NCBI GenBank assembly: GCA_945920215.1
Contig: CAMEJM010000006.1
Coordinates: forward strand, 41,728 to 105,727
DNA length: 64,000 bases
Origin: an uncultured bacterium
Lineage (GTDB): Bacteria; Bacillota; Clostridia; Oscillospirales; CAG-272
Direction: 5' to 3'
Below the pieces are notes generated by a model. That model did not search any database. It was given only the letters and a program-made list of their open reading frames with translations, and was not told the origin of the DNA. The position numbers and the translations under genes are program-made. Shown one piece after another: positions 34,626 to 41,982 of the stretch (its first letter is position 1; each line of letters begins with the position of its first letter).

Positions 34626-37190
34626 TTAAACCTGCTGTTGAATTGCACACGCATCGACTCCGCCGCCGTCGACCGGTGTGAATACAATGGTAACCGTATC
34701 CGCTACGCCCAAAGTAAATTCGCCATCGACGACAGTTATTTCACTTCCTGCGCTGTCGTAAACCTTATAGGTCGCGATTCCGGTATCCATAATTATTTTC
34801 CAGTCGGCATCGCCGAGATCCACATTGGCATAAATCGTTTTGCTGAAATCAACATCGCCGGTCGTGTAATAACCTGCATCTTCGTCATAGGTCATAATCA
34901 CTTCAATGCCGTCTATGCTCAAAATCGTACCGGTTGCCACTTCTATAGTAGAGTCCGCCAAAGCAAACTTGTCACCGACCAATATATAATCGGCATCTGT
35001 CAGTAAAAACGTTGCGGTTACCGTTTCACTGGGCATGATCATATCTGCATTTTCATTTCCGCTGAACGAAATGAGGGTTGCGGTATTGGATTTATTATTA
35101 TTAAACAGGAACGATGGTTTATAGTCCACATAAACAGGCGTGTGCCTTCCGCCTTCCTCTTGGGTCTTAAAATAAATACTGACGGTGACCAGCTTCGCCT
35201 TTTGTACATCGAGCGTGCTTGTGATGAGCCAGTCGCCCACCTGAATGTCGGATTCCGAGACGCCTTCCAGTAACAAACCGACAGTCCCTTCGGTTTCGGG
35301 AGTCACCGATGTAATATCGGTACTGCTATCCACTTGAATAGCGGTCACCTTTACGGATACGGTACCGTTCGCTCCACAAAGAGTGAGGGTGTCGTTTACA
35401 TAGATAATACCGCTGACAACGGTTCCTGTTACCACCGTTCCTTTCCCGGCTACATTATATTTGCTGGCGATACTGAATCTCGCATAATCGAGAATGTCGG
35501 CGGTCAAGGTCGTGTCGGTTACGGGTGCCAGATAGTTACCGCTATCCGCTCCGCTGATCAGGTAAGTCACGGTCACGGTAATATCATTACCCGCTGCCGC
35601 GCTTGCAAACACACCGCTTGCGCTGACGGTAACGGTCTCCCCATTCACCACGCCGTCCAATGTACCTACCGTGACATTTGCCGTCGTCGTGCCGTCATAG
35701 GACTTATCGGCGACGGTCGTGCCCGTGACAGTCAGTTGTTTAGCTGTGATCGTAGCGGTGCAAGAGTTGCCCCACGCATAGTTAGAAGTTTCTTCTCCGC
35801 TGTCATAAAAAATACAATCGCAAATGGTACCGTCGCTGTCTTTGTAAACTCCTACATTTTTGCTGCTTGCTTGAACATAAATTTCAATGTTTTCGCCGTC
35901 AACAATGCCTTTTTCTGTTGTAAGTTTACTTCTAAATTCACTGCTACCATCATAATCTTTCGTCAGATTTACGTTCGACAAGGTTTTCGGATTGATTGTA
36001 GCTCGCAGTGTTTCGCCGACCGGTGCAATGTAATTATTTGCAAGGGTGCCTGTAAGAGCATATGAAATTGTTACATCTTGCGGATCAACATGAAATTCGT
36101 ATGCAACATCCTTGCTTGCAAAAGTACCGGTTGCCGTTACACCCACGGAAACTTCATCGCTGCCGATCAGTCCTGCAAGCGTGCCTGCCGTTACGGTAGC
36201 CGCAACGGTTCCGTCATACTCTTTATCCGCAACGGTTGTTCCGCTGATAGTCAGTTGTTTTTTAGCTATCGTAAAATCGAAGGTCGCTTGTGCCGCTTTC
36301 CACTCCGCCGTTGCCGCAACGGAAACCCTCACCTCATAGCTTCCGGCATTTACGGGAGCGGCAGAAGACCATTCCGCTTCGCCTGCGCCTTTATACTCAA
36401 ACGTCATTGCGCCGTCACCGTTTGCGGTAAACTTGTCGCCGGAGAGGGTATAAGCCTCGCCATCGTAAGTTTTGCCGAGCGTAATTCCGTCTGCAAGCAG
36501 AACTTGATTCTCCTTTGCTTCAAGTGCATCGCCGTTTGCAAAGGTTTCCGTTCCTTTTTTGCCACATACGCAGGACTTGAAATATTTTGCAGCCTCGGTG
36601 TAACTTGCCTCGCTTGCAAGGTATCCTTCTGCCACAACCTCCTGATCGTAAATATGTGCGGCGGTATCAAGCTTTTCTCCGCAACCGTCCACGGTGCAGA
36701 GGTGCCAATGGTTTGTTTCGTCGCTTAACCATTCGGTTGATGCCTGATGAGTATGCGCAGGGCGCTCGTATCCGCAAACGTTGCAGGTGGTGTCTGCATC
36801 GTTGTCGTAGGTATGTGCCGCCTTGTCAAGCTGCTCGTTGCAACCGTTTACAGAGCAGAGGTGCCAATGGTTCGTGCCGTCTTTGCTCCACTCGGTCGAT
36901 GCCTGATGAGTATGAGCCGCTCTTTCATATCCGCAAATATTACAAGTCGTGTCTGCGTCGTTGTCCCAGACGTGCGCCGCTTTGTCCGCAACCTGGTTGC
37001 AGCCTTCTACCGTGCAGGCGTGCCAGTGGTAACCGGCGTCTTTCAACCACGCATCCGCATACGTGTGCGTATGCGCTTCGCCGCCCTGATCACTATCCTT
37101 GTCGTCATTCTTGCCGCACGCGGTAAAAGCGCAGACAAGCATACACGCGCAAAGCATGAAAAGCAATGCCATAAAAATTCTCTTCTTCAT
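34626..37190 (-). CDS. Large lipoprotein: Cys/His repeats, YDG-type repeats and EF-Tu domain II/III-like region
   Basis: An 854-residue lipoprotein (lipobox FTAC, Cys25). Roughly in order: residues 40-180, three copies of a 45-residue Cys/His unit (HTHQAS ... HWHLC..GC ... DTTCN.CGYER), possibly zinc-binding; 225-315, a beta domain; 315-575, YDG/MBG-type repeats each carrying ADKEYDGT or ADKSYDGT and GNYLAP-like ends; 580-665, a segment reading like EF-Tu domain II (AGKGTVVTGTV, GTVGLLLEGVSESDIQVGDWL); 665-765, one like EF-Tu domain III (FKTQEEGGRHTPVYVDYKPSF, MIMPSETVT). No GTPase domain (G1-G4 motifs) is present. A tail of about 90 residues follows. AAGGAGAT precedes the ATG. Adhesin or cell-surface function is likely; the purpose of the EF-Tu-like part is unknown. 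Confidence 0.85.
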   Translation of the reverse strand: MKKRIFMALLFMLCACMLVCAFTACGKNDDKDSDQGGEAHTHTYADAWLKDAGYHWHACTVEGCNQVADKAAHVWDNDADTTCNICGYERAAHTHQASTEWSKDGTNHWHLCSVNGCNEQLDKAAHTYDNDADTTCNVCGYERPAHTHQASTEWLSDETNHWHLCTVDGCGEKLDTAAHIYDQEVVAEGYLASEASYTEAAKYFKSCVCGKKGTETFANGDALEAKENQVLLADGITLGKTYDGEAYTLSGDKFTANGDGAMTFEYKGAGEAEWSSAAPVNAGSYEVRVSVAATAEWKAAQATFDFTIAKKQLTISGTTVADKEYDGTVAATVTAGTLAGLIGSDEVSVGVTATGTFASKDVAYEFHVDPQDVTISYALTGTLANNYIAPVGETLRATINPKTLSNVNLTKDYDGSSEFRSKLTTEKGIVDGENIEIYVQASSKNVGVYKDSDGTICDCIFYDSGEETSNYAWGNSCTATITAKQLTVTGTTVADKSYDGTTTANVTVGTLDGVVNGETVTVSASGVFASAAAGNDITVTVTYLISGADSGNYLAPVTDTTLTADILDYARFSIASKYNVAGKGTVVTGTVVSGIIYVNDTLTLCGANGTVSVKVTAIQVDSSTDITSVTPETEGTVGLLLEGVSESDIQVGDWLITSTLDVQKAKLVTVSIYFKTQEEGGRHTPVYVDYKPSFLFNNNKSNTATLISFSGNENADMIMPSETVTATFLLTDADYILVGDKFALADSTIEVATGTILSIDGIEVIMTYDEDAGYYTTGDVDFSKTIYANVDLGDADWKIIMDTGIATYKVYDSAGSEITVVDGEFTLGVADTVTIVFTPVDGGGVDACAIQQQV

Positions 37191-37289
37191 AAATATCTCC
37201 TTGACTCGTATTGATTGGTATTTGACACGCCGACGTCTCTCGGCGCAAGTCACAGTCGTTTGTCGGTCCTCCGACATCTGTGCGTCTCC

Positions 37290-37688
37290 TTACATAGCGG
37301 AAAGCACCGCCGCCAGATATTCAAGCGAAACGGATTCGTAAAAGAACATATCAATCACTCCCTCCGCCTTTGCCCGCGTCACCTTCTCCGCTGTTTCACT
37401 GTCCGAGGTACTGTCGCAGAACAGGGCGACCCGAATACCGGGGCATCTTTTTTTCACTTGTGCGATGGTAGCCATCCTCTTGGAAAACGTCGTCTGCGGC
37501 GCACGGGACACGTCCATCAGCAGAATATCCGCCATGACCGCCTCGCACGCGGACAAAATCTCGCGCTCTGCGTTTTCTGTGACGTTACAGACAAGGAAGG
37601 TGCCGGTTTGGTTCAGTCCGCGTTCCACCGCCTCTGCCAGGATTCTGTTTCCGAAATGGATGACCGCTCTTTTCAATTTTCCTCTCAC
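37290..37688 (-). CDS. Stand-alone receiver-like protein (atypical REC)
   Basis: A 132-residue protein with the receiver alpha/beta pattern. Strand 3 ends in ILLMDVS, keeping the phospho-acceptor Asp position, and the last helix resembles that of response regulators (FFYESVSLEYLAAVLSAM). The acidic pair after strand 1 is replaced (VIHFGNRILAEAV), and the conserved Lys of strand 5 is absent (FFYESV). It is therefore probably a pseudo-receiver, perhaps an adaptor. There is no DNA-binding domain. It lies downstream of the broken response-regulator operon on the same strand, separated by repeat copy C. The family assignment is from pattern only. Confidence 0.6.
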   Translation of the reverse strand: MRGKLKRAVIHFGNRILAEAVERGLNQTGTFLVCNVTENAEREILSACEAVMADILLMDVSRAPQTTFSKRMATIAQVKKRCPGIRVALFCDSTSDSETAEKVTRAKAEGVIDMFFYESVSLEYLAAVLSAM

Positions 37689-37823
37689 CTTCTTTGCTCT
37701 CGTTGATCGGTTGCGATTTCCCCCGTAGGGGAAATGGGAATAGTTACCGTTTATACTATATCGGATCTCTCAGTTCTGCGCATTACCCATTCGGGTATTT
37801 TTTCCATTTCCCGCACAAAAAAA

Positions 37824-38062
37824 GATAGCCCAGTCTACCTTGCGAGCAAGGCTGTGGGCTATTTCAGTGATATTGTTTGCTCCGCAACCGGTGATATGTT
37901 TCACCTGCGGTGAAAAGTGATATGATGTTTGCCTTATCTTCTCTTTCAGAGAGAAATATAACTTTGCGTAAGCAAAATATCGCGCCGGCAGGCATATCAC
38001 TTGCCGCAAGACAAATATCGTTGCGGCGCAGCGATGAATCTCGATCGCTGCGCCGCTTAAAA
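37824..38062 (+). repeat. Hairpin-chain repeat, copy C
   Basis: About 240 bp, same orientation and order as copy B. It opens with TAGCCCA ... TGGGCTA enclosing CCTTGC/GCAAGG, then stems GTTTGC/GCAACC, TTTCACC/GGTGAAA, the core with TTCTCTTTCAGAGAGAA and CTTTGCGTAAGCAAAATATC, TTGCCGCAAGACAAA, and a terminal stem GCGGCGCAGCGAT/ATCGCTGCGCCGC. Both B and C are followed by a similar short tail (AAAAGG(A)G..GCTGCTTT), so the element may extend about 20 bp further. It fills most of the 415-bp gap between the HTH fragment and the REC-like gene. Confidence 0.88.
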
Positions 38063-38103
38063 GGGAGAGCTGCTTTGGGGACTGTATGACCGCCGGTTTT
38101 CGG

Positions 38104-38346
38104 TTATATGCGTTCGTCCGCTCTTTCCAGAATCACAATGCCGGATTCCCGCGCGCGGACGGCAAGCTCGGTACGGTTGCGAAAGCCGGTTTTTTCAATC
38201 ATGCTCATAATATGCTTTTTGACCGTATTGACCGACATGAACAGCCTTTCGGCTATCTCCTCGTTGGTATAGCCGCCCGTCATCTCGCGCAGCACCTCCA
38301 ACTCGCGTGTGGTCAGTTCCGCGCTTTTTGCCAGCCCCAGCTCCAT
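38104..38346 (-). pseudogene. C-terminal LuxR-type HTH part of a frameshifted NarL-family response regulator
   Basis: The 80 codons encode a complete GerE/LuxR helix-turn-helix (LTTRELEVLREMTGGYTNEEIAERLFMSVNTVKKHIMSMIEKTGFRNRTELAVRARESGIV). There is no ribosome site before the only ATG. Reading upstream in this frame gives YPDSPPE, the usual linker after a receiver ending GETY. The preceding receiver ORF runs out of frame at exactly that point (about 38355-38362) and overlaps this one. A one-base shift at the TAT codon would rejoin them into a normal regulator of about 220 residues. It could be a true pseudogene, a sequencing error or, less likely, a split two-protein regulator. Confidence 0.8.
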
Positions 38347-38750
38347 TTCCGGCGGGGAATCAGGGTATACGTCTCGCCGTTCATCACCCGTTCGACAACG
38401 GACATGAACGGTTCCTCGCTTGCGTCTTTATACCAGAACCCCTCCGCGCCGATTTTCCTGGCGCGGTCAATATAGGAATACTCCGGCATGGAGGTAACAA
38501 TGATGATTTTGATGTCCGGGTTGATTTTTTTAATGCGTTCGGCGGCGGCAAGACCGCTGGCGCCGTTCTTTGTCACCACGTCCATCAGAACCAAATCGAT
38601 TTTCTTGTTCAGGCAATAAATATCCGCCACGGCGGCGTTGTCGATAGCTGCGGCGAGCGCATATCTTTCCGAGCGCTCGATCATCATCTCAAAAAGCCGG
38701 CGAGCCATCGCTTGGTCTTCCACTATCATCACATTCGGTTTGTGGCTCAT
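38313..38750 (-). CDS. Receiver-domain half of a NarL-family response regulator (frameshifted)
   Basis: A 145-residue ORF holding a full receiver domain: VMIVEDQAMARRLFEMM (acidic pair), LVLMDVVTKNGASG (phospho-acceptor Asp), IIIVTSM (Thr), and GAEGFWYKDASEEPFMSVVERVM with the conserved Lys. After residue 130 it diverges into LIPRRKWSWGWQKARN, out-of-frame linker and HTH sequence. Its ATG overlaps the stop of the adjacent histidine-kinase gene (ATGA), so the pair belongs together. If the frameshift is real, the protein could be phosphorylated but could not bind DNA itself. Confidence 0.85.
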   Translation of the reverse strand: MSHKPNVMIVEDQAMARRLFEMMIERSERYALAAAIDNAAVADIYCLNKKIDLVLMDVVTKNGASGLAAAERIKKINPDIKIIIVTSMPEYSYIDRARKIGAEGFWYKDASEEPFMSVVERVMNGETYTLIPRRKWSWGWQKARN

Positions 38751-40051
38751 TTCAGTTTCCCTCCGTCCATCGGCACAGTGATAGACAGCTCAAATCGCGG
38801 TCTGATCGTCACGTGCATACTTCCTCCTTCGCTCTCCGCCAGTTTGCGAAGCGAAGTCAAGCCGCCGCCCTCCCGGATTTCTCCTTTCGGCTGCCCGCCG
38901 TTATTGGTTATCTGCGCCCGGAAATTGCCGTTGCTCTCCGAAAAATACGCCTCCACGGCGTTTCCGTCCCCGTGCCGAACGGTATTGGTCAAGCACTCGT
39001 GCAGCGCTTGCAGAACGATTTTTTCTTCGACGGTACCCGGCCGCGGCAAGTCTCCCGCCAGGTGGATTTCGGCACCGATTGCCTCTGCCGCGGCAGTCAG
39101 CTCCGCAAAGCCGTCCTCCCGCTTGTTTTCTTCCGCCGCACCGATAATTCCCGTGACGTCTTCCCACTGCCGCGCAACGGCGGCAAGCTCCTCGTCCGCC
39201 CCCTGCGTCAGGCTCTTCCGCGTCATCAGAAGCAAACTGCCCAGCGCGTCGTGAATACGTATTTTGGCTTGCAGACTTTCCCGCTCGCGTGTGAATTCCG
39301 TAATTCTGTCGCCGTACTCCCGCAGACGCGCGTTCAAGGCTTTGAGTTCCCTGTTCTTTTCGGTCAATGCCGCGCCGAGCGCGTATTCCCCGCTCACATC
39401 GCCGCCCACGATCTCATACACCGTCTCTGCGCCGCACATATGTGTAATCCGGCGATAGTTCTTCACTTCTCCGCCGGGGAATTTCAGGATGACCGCTTCC
39501 CCCGCTGTGCTTCTCTCAAAGCCGTCAGGCAAATTCCCTTCGGAAAGATGGGTCCAGAACGCTCTGCCGTCCAGCAGCGGTTCCCCCGTGACGGCAACGC
39601 ACTCCGCATTGATTCTTTCGTTGAGCAGCAGCGGCAGTCCCTCTCGGTCATAAAAGCACAGTCCCGTGGGCAAACGGTCAAGACCTTCCTTGACCGACAT
39701 CGCCGTCAAATGCGTTCTTATGTATTTTACAAGAAAACAAAGTCCTGTTACCGCCGTCAGGGCGAACACTGCCGTCAGGACAAGTACGCTCCAAAGCGGC
39801 ATGGCGCTGACGGGGGAAATCGAGGCGTCGTCAGGTAAGTCTCCGGACACTTTCAGATACCCCTCATACAGCAGGCAAAGATACAGGAATTGCACCGCAA
39901 GCGACGCGGTGGCGGCAAGAAGATATCTTTTCTTCACGCGATAGTAAAAGGCGATCACGGCGTCCGCCAAGGAAAGCGTCAGAATCAGCGCCAGCACGGA
40001 ACACAGGAAGCCCTGCGCCACGAGGGAGATTTCAAGCCATGCCGTCGTCAT
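38747..40051 (-). CDS. Membrane sensor histidine kinase (HisKA_3-like)
   Basis: A 434-residue kinase. Three hydrophobic segments lie in the first 125 residues (EISLVAQGFLCSVLALILTLSLADAVI; LLAATASLAVQFLYLCLLYE; LWSVLVLTAVFALTAVTGLCFLV). A PAS-like middle (LPTGLCFYDREGLPLLLNERIN) and a coiled coil lead to the phospho-acceptor helix (KIRIHDALGSLL, His near residue 270). The ATPase domain has the N-box HECLTNTVRHGDGN, but its G-box is short (GGGLTSLRKLA). GGGAGGGACAG precedes ATG 40051, which lies inside the end of the 7TM gene; the stop overlaps the receiver gene. The three genes form one operon. Confidence 0.87.
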   Translation of the reverse strand: MTTAWLEISLVAQGFLCSVLALILTLSLADAVIAFYYRVKKRYLLAATASLAVQFLYLCLLYEGYLKVSGDLPDDASISPVSAMPLWSVLVLTAVFALTAVTGLCFLVKYIRTHLTAMSVKEGLDRLPTGLCFYDREGLPLLLNERINAECVAVTGEPLLDGRAFWTHLSEGNLPDGFERSTAGEAVILKFPGGEVKNYRRITHMCGAETVYEIVGGDVSGEYALGAALTEKNRELKALNARLREYGDRITEFTRERESLQAKIRIHDALGSLLLMTRKSLTQGADEELAAVARQWEDVTGIIGAAEENKREDGFAELTAAAEAIGAEIHLAGDLPRPGTVEEKIVLQALHECLTNTVRHGDGNAVEAYFSESNGNFRAQITNNGGQPKGEIREGGGLTSLRKLAESEGGSMHVTIRPRFELSITVPMDGGKLK

Positions 40052-41717
40052 GTCTCTCTGTCCCTCCCCCCGTCCGAAGGGTGACGTATACAGTCCCCTC
40101 CTGTTCTTCAACCGTCACTTTGCCGACGCGCGTCCAAGCGCCGCAGAGCGCCTCCCGCTGCCGTACCAGCCGTTGTGCGCCCTCCATGGAAAGGCGCAAA
40201 GTAATCTGCCCGCCGCTCTGCGACAGTCTGACAAAGCACGCGGACAACTCCGGCAGCGCCCTTTCGATACAATCCTCAAAAAACTCATATGCGCAAATCA
40301 TGGCGCGATATTCGATTTCCCCCTCGCCGTCACAGACGGAGGAACACGCAGCCCCGTAAAAAGACAACTGATTGAGAGATTCGCGGATACAGTAAAGCAG
40401 CTCCCGCAGGTCGCCCGTTTCTTTTTCCTCCAGCACCGCAAGATTGCTTCTGCGCTTGATGTACGCACCGTAAATCAGCGCAAGGCGGAGCGCGTCCCTG
40501 CGTTCCTCTTTCGTCTCTGCCCCGCCGACGATGCGATTGAGCTGTTCCACCTGCGGACGAACCGTCCGCGCGATGCCGTCGTACAACCGATTCTTCTCGA
40601 CAATCTTTGCCTGCTTCTCCCGCAATTCGTTCTCTGCCGCAATCAACTCGTTTTCTTCGGACAGGGCTTCTCCCGTCTCGGCAAGCGCCCGGTTGTATCT
40701 GTTGACGACCGATACGTCCTCCGACCAGTACACAAGTCCGCCGCCGATGGCGCTTCCGCAAAATTTCGAGTCGGCGTCAAGAAATATAGCGTCCCTCTCC
40801 GCCTGTTTCAGTTGCTCCCGCGTCACGGCGGGGGCTCTCCCCGAGGACAACACAACGCGGTAGTCCGTATCGGAAATCAAAGCGGTAAGATCCGACAAAT
40901 GAAAATACCTCGCGTAGTTTCCGTTTGACGGAATCAGTCCGATCTGTATCAGGCTCTCGCAAAGCACCACCACAACGAGCGTCAGCGTTTCCGGGGTCCT
41001 GTAACTGTTGAAATCGAAAACCTCGCGCAGCACGCAGAAGACAAGGCAGGCGAGAAAAAGAGACAGCGGAATCCACAGTTTCCTGCGGCAGTGGGAAATG
41101 CGGCACTTCAGGAAGAGGAGCAGCACGTCGATCAGGGAAAAAAGCACGAGCCACCCCGATATCAGCCAATACCCGGTGCCGCGGCGATAGATATCGTTGC
41201 ACGCTTCAAAGCCGGGCAGGAAAGAGAAAACGAACTGATGCGCGTCGTTTGTGAAAACCAGCAGAATCAGAGCCACTGCCGAGGCGAGCAACAGGCACCA
41301 TGTTTTCGGCACGGGCTTGTCATCTCCCCGGTTCAGGGACAGAATCATATAGAACACCGCCACGGGCGCAAGGCAAAGCGGTATGTAAAAAGCATACCAA
41401 AGATACCGCTTGACGGTTTCGCTTTCAAAGAAATTGTATTTGATGGTCTTGAGCAGCAGCAAGCAGATAAACAGAACGGCAACGCTCACCAGAGCGGTGC
41501 GGATCCTGCGCCTGACAATCCGCTCCGCAAGCGAAGCAAGCCAGAATACGCACAGACCGAGAAAAATCAGATTTGCCCCCAAGTTCAGGTATAACCAATA
41601 CTTTTCCGGCACGAGCGAGTCAAAATACTGCAACACGCCGGCAAGCAGAAACAAGACCCCCGCGGTGCCGAAGCGCAGGATCTTCCGTTTGGTTGTGAGA
41701 TTCATTTCCGCATTCAT
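40032..41717 (-). CDS. 7TM membrane protein, histidine-kinase-like without a recognisable ATPase site
   Basis: A 561-residue protein. The first 240 residues hold about seven membrane segments (the 'histidine kinase N-terminal 7TM' arrangement). Next are a PAS-like region (LISDTDYRVVLSSGRAPAVTREQLKQ) and a long coiled coil (ALSEENELIAAENELREKQAKIVEKNRLYDGIAR). The C-terminus (AYEFFEDCIERALPELSACFVRLSQSGGQITLRLSME) resembles a kinase ATPase fold, but the N-box Asn and the Gly-rich loop are missing. It is therefore probably a sensor subunit that pairs with the adjacent kinase. GGAG precedes ATG 41717. It is the first gene of the operon. Confidence 0.78.
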   Translation of the reverse strand: MNAEMNLTTKRKILRFGTAGVLFLLAGVLQYFDSLVPEKYWLYLNLGANLIFLGLCVFWLASLAERIVRRRIRTALVSVAVLFICLLLLKTIKYNFFESETVKRYLWYAFYIPLCLAPVAVFYMILSLNRGDDKPVPKTWCLLLASAVALILLVFTNDAHQFVFSFLPGFEACNDIYRRGTGYWLISGWLVLFSLIDVLLLFLKCRISHCRRKLWIPLSLFLACLVFCVLREVFDFNSYRTPETLTLVVVVLCESLIQIGLIPSNGNYARYFHLSDLTALISDTDYRVVLSSGRAPAVTREQLKQAERDAIFLDADSKFCGSAIGGGLVYWSEDVSVVNRYNRALAETGEALSEENELIAAENELREKQAKIVEKNRLYDGIARTVRPQVEQLNRIVGGAETKEERRDALRLALIYGAYIKRRSNLAVLEEKETGDLRELLYCIRESLNQLSFYGAACSSVCDGEGEIEYRAMICAYEFFEDCIERALPELSACFVRLSQSGGQITLRLSMEGAQRLVRQREALCGAWTRVGKVTVEEQEGTVYVTLRTGGGTERHDDGMA

Positions 41718-41769
41718 CCTGCCGGACTCCGTTCCCTGTCGTAATGAGGTCTTGTCGAAAGCTGTCTTT

Positions 41770-41799
41770 ACTATATCATAAAAAGGGGGCATTTTGCAA
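41770..41799 (-). promoter_or_regulatory. Promoter for the 7TM sensor/kinase/regulator operon
   Basis: Minus-strand TTGCAA, 18-bp spacer, TATAGT with a TGA extended -10, about 45 bp before the ATG. Confidence 0.65.
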
Positions 41800-41867
41800 G
41801 TCGTTCGCGCTTTGGTCCGGGGGCGCGCACTGCGGCGAAGCGCAGGCACGGTTCTGCAAAGCAATCG

Positions 41868-41906
41868 CGGCTCAGCGATATTTCTGTCGCTGAGCCGCAA
41901 AAGGTC
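41868..41906. repeat. Solo terminal hairpin resembling the end of the hairpin-chain repeat
   Basis: GCGGCTCAGCGAT pairs with GTCGCTGAGCCGC, followed by AAAAGG. Sequence, size and tail match the last stem of copies B and C. It could be a remnant of a fourth copy or a simple terminator for the ABC genes; it lacks a T-run on either strand. Confidence 0.45.
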
Positions 41907-41982
41907 CTATATTTTTTGACGGTGGAAGGGCTTTTCCGTTCTCTTTCCCACAGGGACAAGCCCGGTACACGCCCCTCTCCCG

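Noticed and set aside
34626..35450. A decayed tufA (EF-Tu) pseudogene fused by chance
   Set aside because: The EF-Tu-like part is in frame with the lipoprotein, has no stops and has diverged as a working domain would; there is no trace of the GTPase-domain DNA.
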